Assembly: GCA_029844215.1 (NCBI GenBank)
Contig: CM056733.1
Span: 16,427,501 to 16,491,500, forward strand
DNA: 64,000 bases
Source: Przewalskia tangutica
Taxonomy: Eukaryota; Streptophyta; Magnoliopsida; Solanales; Solanaceae
Reading direction: 5' to 3'
This document shows positions 57,971-64,000 of this stretch, one piece after another. The stretch's first letter is position 1; every line of letters begins with the position of its first letter. A program made the translations under genes and the position numbers. The notes under the pieces were generated by a model. It saw nothing but the letters and a program-made list of their open reading frames with translations. It was not told the origin of the DNA and ran no database searches.

Positions 57971-59009
57971 GGTACCGGCAGCCGCGCGCACTTACCGGAC
58001 GCGCGTGTGTTCATCGCTTTCTACATACATGCTACTGCAGGCGCATTTATGATTAGAGTGAGCGGTAGCTTGTGTATATCCTTAACCCTCTAGAGGCTTG
58101 TATGTTTTGATGTTATGTTAATGTGTTAGGTGTTATGTTCGGATAGCTTTGTGCTAAAATGTGATTTAGGAACCTGGTTGGAAAAAAAAAAAAAAAAAAG
58201 GGTAAGCCTGGGGGGTGAGAAAATGATGAACCTTAGAATATTACAGTTGAGACCTTAGATGTAAGGCCGTCTTGAGTACAAGATTTTGCGAGTGATCCTT
58301 GTCAGAGTGCATTTTATGCCTAGAATATATTGTGTGATAAGTCTCTGGGTTGGGTAAATGAAAGTGGTATCTTTCATGATGTGATTTAGCAAGGTTGTTC
58401 CGGATCGAGAAACAAGAGAGTTGGCGTGACGGAGGGTCGGGTTGAGGCGTGTTGCGTGTCAACCCGTGAGTCTTGAATGAGGTGGGTCACTCGTGGTCCC
58501 GCCAGTGGTAGGGTCACCAGTGGTGCTAGGCCCAAGTTTTGATGACCATCGATGAGTTCGTGGATACGTTCGACCGTAAGTATATCGCAAGGCCGGAATA
58601 GCCTTAAGGAAGATCGAGGCTAATAGATGACCAAGTTGGGAGGTAGTGACTCCAAGTTTCGAAACTAAAGTGTGGTACGATGCTAAAAGAGTTCAAGAGT
58701 TCGAGAAGAGTACGACGATTAAGGGTAGAGGCGAGCATGTATTATGAGCATAGATACGATCATTTCTTGTAAAGGGAAGGCGCAAGGATGTATATTTTAG
58801 ACCTCGTGAATCGCATGCAATCCGGCACCATTTGTTGGGTCACGAGTGACACTAGAACCTCGCGCAAAGTGACAAAAGTTTGTGATGTTAGAGGTGTTTC
58901 CTCGTGGACTGGATATAAGTATTTGCGCGCATATGTTGTTTTCGTGGCTACGTGGCGTTGGAAACGTGTTTAAAGTTAAGAAGAACTTCATCGTTATCCG
59001 CTGAGAAGG
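57971..59009 (+). other. Non-coding 3' interior of element IX with conserved block
   Basis: An A run lies at about 58182-58199. The conserved block is at about 58380-58625: CGGGTTGA...TCAACCCG at 58438-58466, GTGCTAGGCCCAAG, and AAGGCC...AGCCTT. No pol coding. Confidence 0.68.
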
Positions 59010-59039
59010 AACATTCGACGAATGTTTCTAAGGGGAGAA
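59010..59039 (+). promoter_or_regulatory. Inverted repeat and polypurine tract of element IX
   Basis: AACATTCGACGAATGTT (59010-59026): both 8-bp arms are intact with a one-base loop. Purine tract AGGGGAGAA is at 59031-59039. Confidence 0.85.
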
Positions 59040-62000
59040 TGTTATACCCCGTATTTCCGCAGTATGTACGCGAGTGTGTACGTATTATAATTTGAGCCTT
59101 AAAGTAGGCTAGTTTCGAAATTTGTACACAAGTGCCGAAAGGAGTCGCTTTTCGACTAAACGCTTTCCACAATTCGTAGGAAAATTCGACTATGTCATTT
59201 AAAATTTTTATGGATTTTTCCGAGAGACTAAACATTTTGGACCAACGAGAGGCGACACTTGTCACCCTCTAATTGGAAGGAGTGGACGGCAAAATGGGCA
59301 AAGTTGGACGAAAATGGTGAGTCAAGTTAGGTAGGATATTTTGTGCAAGTTGTCGGTAGATGGATAAGGTGCACTTGGCTTAAATCTAGCCCTACACTTG
59401 CCTTGCACTTGGCACCATCTTGGCCATTGATTGGCCTTCACTTGACCTATAAATTCCCCCCTGAGTTGATGTACTTCTTCATCCATAAAGTGTCTAAGTC
59501 TTGAAAATCCCTCCCTCTCCTCAACCTTGTTCTCGCCCAAACACCACCCCTCTCCCCTCTCAAGGCCCTCCGAGCCCCCCCCTTGCCTAGTGGCTCTAGC
59601 CGAGAGCAACCCCCCCCTAGCCTAGTTGTGCTAGTCAAAATACTACCCCCCTTGGTAGAAATGTATTCTACAAGTATCGTTATAATGCCCAAAATACTTT
59701 AGCCAAATACCTTGTAGTCCTTTCCAAAGTACCTTTATACGGCCCTAAAATACTATTATACTTTCCTTTAGCCACTAAACGAAACCCTAAGGAAAAATCT
59801 TCACCCGTAGTTGAAGTATTAAGTAGAAGTTGTGTAGACACTTCTAAGGGTTTCTGGAGCGCTTTGGAGCGCATTTTATAGTGAGCTAAACCTTGTTCAG
59901 AACGACATATAAACTCGGATAATTTTGGGCTTATCGAGGTAAACATTCTGACCTTCGTTGTAATTGGAAATTACATGTTGTAGGAATATATAGTTGAAGT
60001 ATACTATATATAGAATCAACATTATAATTGTGCGCAATGTCTTTTGACTTAAGCTCGAATAATACTTACAGAATGTCTTGCGACTTAAGCCCAATTTAAA
60101 TAAGAGAATCGAATCGTTTTACATAGGATCAGACATAAAGAGACTTGTGTAGCATTGCTGTAGTAGAATTGTACACGCCCGGCCGACGTGTTAACCCACC
60201 GTTGGCTTGGCAGCCGATAGAGGAGAGATTTACGCTGCCATGGGGGAGGTGTCGCCAATTTTCTCGTAGAATATTCTACGCCGATCTAAAGATATTAATA
60301 GGCGCCAGTGGCCTCTATAGGTTGTAGTATCGCGTGTGGAGTGATCCGCTGATCGAGAGTGTCGCCGACGGTTTGAGGTACTTGAGCGCTTTGCTATTAG
60401 TCGATAATCGTCGCGAGGTATGTGAACCTCTTCCTATCTCTTCTAGCATGATATGTGTGAACTATGTAGTACGGTAGACGCATACGTGTGCTAAATGTAT
60501 TTGATTGATTTAAAACATAAAGTGTTATAACGACTTTATGAGAAGTTGGTTATAATAGCTTTATGTGGATAAGCACATACTTTATGTTTTTACAAAGGTA
60601 ATCGATTTGAATAATAACCGCTTGATATGTGTTAATAAAGAACTTGAAGCATTTCAAAAGATCTATGAATCGCTTTGAAAGAATGAGTATTACTTGGTTT
60701 TGAAAGCTTAAGAGTTATACTAACTTTATGGGAAGTTAGGTATAACGCTTAAGAATGTTTTACCGATTTCTAAATCGAACGTATCGACAAACCATCGCAG
60801 CTAATAAAAGGAAAATGTATTGACTAAAGAAGTATTATTAAAACCAAGAGAAACCTCCATCCGCATGTAAGCTAAGATGAGACAAAATGATATTACATTT
60901 CCTAGATCATGGCCGCTTAATAAGATTGATTATAAACAAGAATAACCTACTCACTTATAAGACATAGGTTTCTCAAAACGCTTAAAGGAGAATTATGTTT
61001 TAAAGGATTTAAAACTATGAACTACTAAACCTTTTTCTAAAATGAGAACTTGAGCATTCAAATTAGGCAAACTTGAACGCTTGGAAAATAAGGTTGTCCC
61101 TTGATTTTACAAAGGAAAGCATTTTGGTTTACTTAACAATGTTAGTCACTCAAATTTTATACTACGTATCGGGTGACCTTTGTAAAAGAAATGGATCTTA
61201 AAAGGAATTTAACGGACGTAGTACTTTAAGGTTAAAATCCGACTTTGATATAAAATGAAAGTACCTTGAGTCGTGTGTAACTTACTTATACTTGTTGTTA
61301 TGAAACTTGACCATGTTACGTGTGATAGCCTTGTTGTGTAAGTACTGTGTTCTACTCGACTACCGGTTCATCCGGGAATGTATATCACTTGATTACCGGT
61401 TCATCCGGGAATGTATTTCACTCGACTACCGGTTCATCCGGGAATGTGTTTCACTTGATTACCGGCTCATCCGGGAATGTATTTCACTTGAGGACCGGTT
61501 CATCCGGGAATGTATTTCACTTGAGGACCGGTTCATCCGGAATGTATTTCACTTGAGGACCGGTTCATCCGAATGTATTTCACTGAGGACCGGTTCATCC
61601 GGAATGTATTCCATCGACTATCGGTTCATAGGATGAACCGGAATGTATTCCACCCTTTTTATATCGGGTCCCTAAGATGGGCCGAGACTCATTATACGTA
61701 TCACATGATTTGTACCTAGATCGCCGCGGTGAGGAAGGAGTTCCACGTACGAGGATGACTTTTGTAGGCGAGTCCTCGACTTGACATGATCGCTTCTATG
61801 TGAATCGTAGTTTGGTTATCATACATGTCTCCCGCTTTATATAGACTATTATGATTTCATTTACGATTTTACGCTTCACATACTTGGTACTGCCAGATCG
61901 ACCTCCTTCGGGCCGCTCATGCCGCAGTAAAAGGTACATCGGCCGCCGATCCCCGCTTTAGGATCACCTTTCAACAGATTGAAAGCTCCGCTCCTTCGAG

Positions 62001-62290
62001 GCTTATCTTTGGTATGTTACCCGAGTCCAGATGCTTATACATTCGTGGTATGGCGGCCCCGTCCCGCCATAGCCGTTGTAAAATCTTAGAGGTCCTGTAG
62101 CAATCAAGTGTGGTTTGTAAAAAGGATAACTGTCGTATTTATGTATATATGATGAGGCAAATCGCTTTGGTTGTCGCTTATTTATCTTTTCTCTTAATTC
62201 ATGTTCATGTTTTTATTTCCGCTGATTTTCTCTCGATGTTGTATCACTAGGGTGCCCAGGCACTACCACACGGCCCGTTCGGTCGTGATA
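59040..62290 (+). repeat. 3' LTR of element IX (3251 bp)
   Basis: TGTTATACCCCG...GTCGTGATA. Same layout as the 5' LTR, with a cleaner 33-bp minisatellite at about 61355-61650 (TTCATCCGGGAATGTATTTC). TATAAATT replaces TATAAATA at 59448. Confidence 0.95.
61355..61650 (+). repeat. 33-bp minisatellite, element IX 3' LTR
   Basis: About nine units of TTCATCCGGGAATGTATTTC + ACTTGAGGACCGG. The first five units keep CCGGG; later ones are shortened. Confidence 0.9.
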
Positions 62291-63018
62291 GCTTTCTTTT
62301 GCGATCGAGGAAGTATAATAGTATTTTCTGGCTTTTGTAAAAGTGTAACTGGGAATACTACAAGGTATTTGGGGCCAAGGTATTTGGGCATTATAACAAT
62401 ACTTGGAGAGTATTTTTATACCACAAAAGGGGTATTTATACGAGACAACTAGGCTAGGGGTACCCACGCAAAACACCACAAAGTGGAGGAGGTGGCTCTC
62501 GGCGAGGGCTCGAAGGGGAGGGGTGTGGAAAAGCTCGATGGAGAGGAGTATTTTGAGACTTAGTTAGATTGCTCAAGTTTTTGGATGAAGAAAGTCTTCA
62601 ACTAGAGGGTATTTATAGGTCAAGTGAAGGCCAACCAATGGCCAAGATCCATCCAAGTGTTAGGCAAGTGTAAGGTCAAGATTAAGCCACGTGCAACCTT
62701 ATCCATCTACCCAAAATATCCTACCAACTCCTTGACCAAAAATAATGCACAAAAACGTGCCAACCTTCCCACTTTCGTCCGCCCACTCTTCCAATTAGGG
62801 TGACAAGTGTCGCCCTCTCGTTGGTCCAAAATGTTTCGCCTCTAAAAATCCGCAAAATTATAAATGACATAGCCGGAATTTTCCTACGAAAGTCGTGGAA
62901 ACGCTTCGTAAAAACGACTCTAATCGGGTGTTGTGTACAAATTTGAAACTAGCCAACTTTAAGGCTCAAATTATAATACGTGACGCGCCACGCATATACT
63001 GGAAATACGGGTATAACA
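62291..63018 (-). repeat. 5' LTR of element VIII, second part
   Basis: It completes the LTR cut at 53408 and matches about 47705-48475. It holds TATTTATA (62610-62617), the likely promoter of element VIII. Ends GGGTATAACA. Confidence 0.92.
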
Positions 63019-63023
63019 TATTG

Positions 63024-63430
63024 TGTCGAATTTCCCTGGGCTGCGTTCATGTCGCGAGAAAGTGGTAGCGGTGGTGGATCCTCATACTTAGGATCACTTA
63101 TCAGACGTCAGAAGCTCCATTTCTCCGGAGGCTTGTCTCTTTTGGTACAGTCTTTCCCTGATGATGTAGATTTATGTACATTCAGGGGTATGGCGGGGCC
63201 CCGCCACGCAGTTATTCCTAGAGGTCCGTATTCACATATGTGGTCAGAAGAACTGATGTTGTACAATTGTACTTTTGATTATATTATATTTTGGAAGGCG
63301 GCCTTATCGGCTAGCCTGTGATGTGTTATTGTTTACACATGTGTTTATGTTATATATGTTCCGCTGCTATTCTCTGATGTATACCAACGGTGCCCGGTAG
63401 GGCACCGCCGCGGCTCGGCTCGCCGTGACA
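63024..63430 (+). repeat. Solo LTR VII, second part
   Basis: GGCTGCGTTCATGTCGC, the CCGGAGGCTTG stretch and GGGTATGGCGGGGCCCCGCC match the 3' parts of the other LTRs. Ends GCCGTGACA, then CGACC. Confidence 0.9.
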
Positions 63431-63435
63431 CGACC

Positions 63436-63606
63436 CTAACCACACAGCTCTATCGCACGATCTTAGAGTGAGAAGAATGGAAACCAATCCTAAATGTCCT
63501 GCAGCCTCCTGATTATAGATGTGGTGCACAACACACCGATAATCAAGACTCTACTAGACACGGTCTGTAGACACTTTCCGAGGACTAACTGCTCTGATAC
63601 CACTTT
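63436..63606 (-). other. Leader of element V, right interior, with primer site and hairpin
   Basis: Primer site GCTCTGATACCA at 63591-63602 (minus TGGTATCAGAGC) and leader hairpin at 63511-63544. Nearly identical to 26578-26748, so both interiors of element V derive from closely related or the same copy. Confidence 0.9.
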
Positions 63607-64000
63607 TGTCACGACCCGACCCCGGGCCCGTGACTGGTGCCCTACCTGGGCACCCCTGTCAGGTATATATCAGAGAATAGCAGCGGAACATACACAACAC
63701 ACATAAAAACTTAGACAGTAAACAGCAACAGGCTAGCCGATAAGGCCACCTCCCGTAAAATATACACAATCTAGAAATCGAACAGTACATCTTTTTTTTT
63801 CTTTACAACCCAATCCACAATGTGACTACAGACCTCTAAGAATAACAACTGTGACGGGACAGGGCCCCGCCATACCCCTGAATATACAACAACCAACCAT
63901 ACCAGGGATAGGCCTCCGGAGTAATGGAGATTCCCAACAGCTGAACAGTGATCCTAAGAGTGAGGATCATCAACTCAGATACTCTACTGCGACATGACGC
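63607..64000 (-). repeat. LTR of element V, right copy (runs off the window)
   Basis: Starts TGTCACGACCCG and matches 26749-27135 closely, including GGTATATATCAGAGAATAGC and a T run near 63793. It is the 5' LTR of the right interior. Confidence 0.9.

Larger units (their letters stand above)
53409..62290 (+). mobile_element. Element IX: non-autonomous LTR retrotransposon in the LTR of element VIII
   Basis: 5' LTR 53409-56644 (3236 bp), interior 56645-59039 (2395 bp), 3' LTR 59040-62290 (3251 bp). Flanks GTTTC (53404-53408) and GCTTTC (62291-62296) look like a duplication with one extra base. The 3' end reads GTCGTGATA, with CA changed to TA. The two LTRs are very similar, and it is of the same subfamily as its host but in opposite orientation. 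It is the innermost, youngest layer of this nest. Confidence 0.93.
45134..63018 (-). mobile_element. Element VIII: non-autonomous LTR retrotransposon in solo LTR VII, split by element IX
   Basis: Left LTR (3') 45134-48475, 3342 bp; interior 48476-50870, 2395 bp; right LTR (5') 50871-53408 plus 62291-63018, about 3.26 kb. Outer ends read GGTCACGACC (expected TGTCACGACC) and GGGTATAACA. Flanks are TATCA (45129-45133) and TATTG (63019-63023), an imperfect duplication; with the GG end this suggests three changed bases at the left junction. No pol. Interior length equals that of element IX: same subfamily. Confidence 0.92.
42697..63430 (+). mobile_element. Solo LTR VII in element V, split by element VIII
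   Basis: TGTTACACCCCG at 42697 to GCCGTGACA at 63430, with CGACC duplications. After removing element VIII the LTR is about 2.84 kb (42697-45133 plus 63024-63430). It has no interior, primer site or purine tract, so it is a solo LTR. Its termini are closer to the LTRs of V than to those of III. Confidence 0.94.
25890..64000 (-). mobile_element. Element V: minus-strand Ty3/gypsy with internal-LTR-internal-LTR layout; extends past both sides
   Basis: Pieces: internal 25890-26748, LTR 26749-27644 plus 37089-38689, internal 38690-42696 plus 63436-63606, LTR 63607-64000+. The middle LTR has a purine tract on its right side (38690-38701) and a primer site on its left (26733-26744), so it belongs to two interiors at once. 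This is typical of a tandem product of LTR-LTR recombination. The left interior has RNase H and H2C2 next to the leader (gag, protease and RT missing); the right interior has integrase, H2C2, RNase H and protease pieces. The two leaders (26574-26748 and 63431-63606) are nearly identical. It hosts element I on the left (outer part off-window), VI in the LTR and VII in the right interior. Confidence 0.85.

Overview
The window is 64 kb of plant heterochromatin made entirely of nested Ty3/gypsy LTR retrotransposons. I see no host gene, no tRNA or rRNA gene and no unique host sequence. Several features point to the Tekay/Del chromovirus group: very long LTRs (2.5-3.7 kb) with TGTTAYACCCC...GTCGTGACA ends; initiator-methionine-tRNA primer sites (TGGTATCAGAGC); a Retrotrans_gag domain with the FLPPQ...VREYNVEFDSLARYVP signature; the order gag, protease, RT, RNase H, integrase; and a chromodomain-like tail. 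The host is a flowering plant, most likely a eudicot. The species cannot be named from this sequence.

Nine insertions account for every base; I number them I-IX. Element I (+) runs from before base 1 to 25889. Inside it lie element II (2082-17310, TSD ATGAG), which carries element III (6755-16270, TSD TTCAT) in its 3' LTR, and solo LTR IV (18668-22129, minus, TSD TTATC). Element I sits inside element V (minus), which fills the rest of the window. V has an unusual internal-LTR-internal-LTR layout: internal 25890-26748, LTR 26749-38689, internal 38690-63606, LTR 63607-64000+. V contains element VI (27645-37083, minus, TSD TAACG) and solo LTR VII (42697-63430, +, TSD CGACC). VII contains element VIII (45134-63018, minus), which contains element IX (53409-62290, +). 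Both nests are four levels deep: V>I>II>III and V>VII>VIII>IX.

Only I and V carry pol remnants, and both are broken by frameshifts, deletions and insertions. II, III, VI, VIII and IX have LTRs but a short 1.9-2.65 kb interior with a decayed gag and no protease, RT or integrase. They look like a non-autonomous family mobilised in trans by relatives of I and V. All share four non-coding landmarks: (1) a leader hairpin about 45 nt after the primer site, whose loop holds the palindrome GTGCAC; (2) a conserved block after gag with two inverted repeats; (3) a 17-20 bp inverted repeat next to the polypurine tract; and (4) LTR motifs (TATAAATA promoter, GTACGGTAGACGTAC, a TTATAAC/CTTTATG array, and tandem minisatellites).

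Many copies also differ by CAG->CGA/CG and CTG->TCG/CG changes and by CCGG shortening. This is opposite to cytosine deamination. I read it as probable sequencing or assembly error at CHG-methylated sites, so frameshifts in the young copies should not be over-interpreted.
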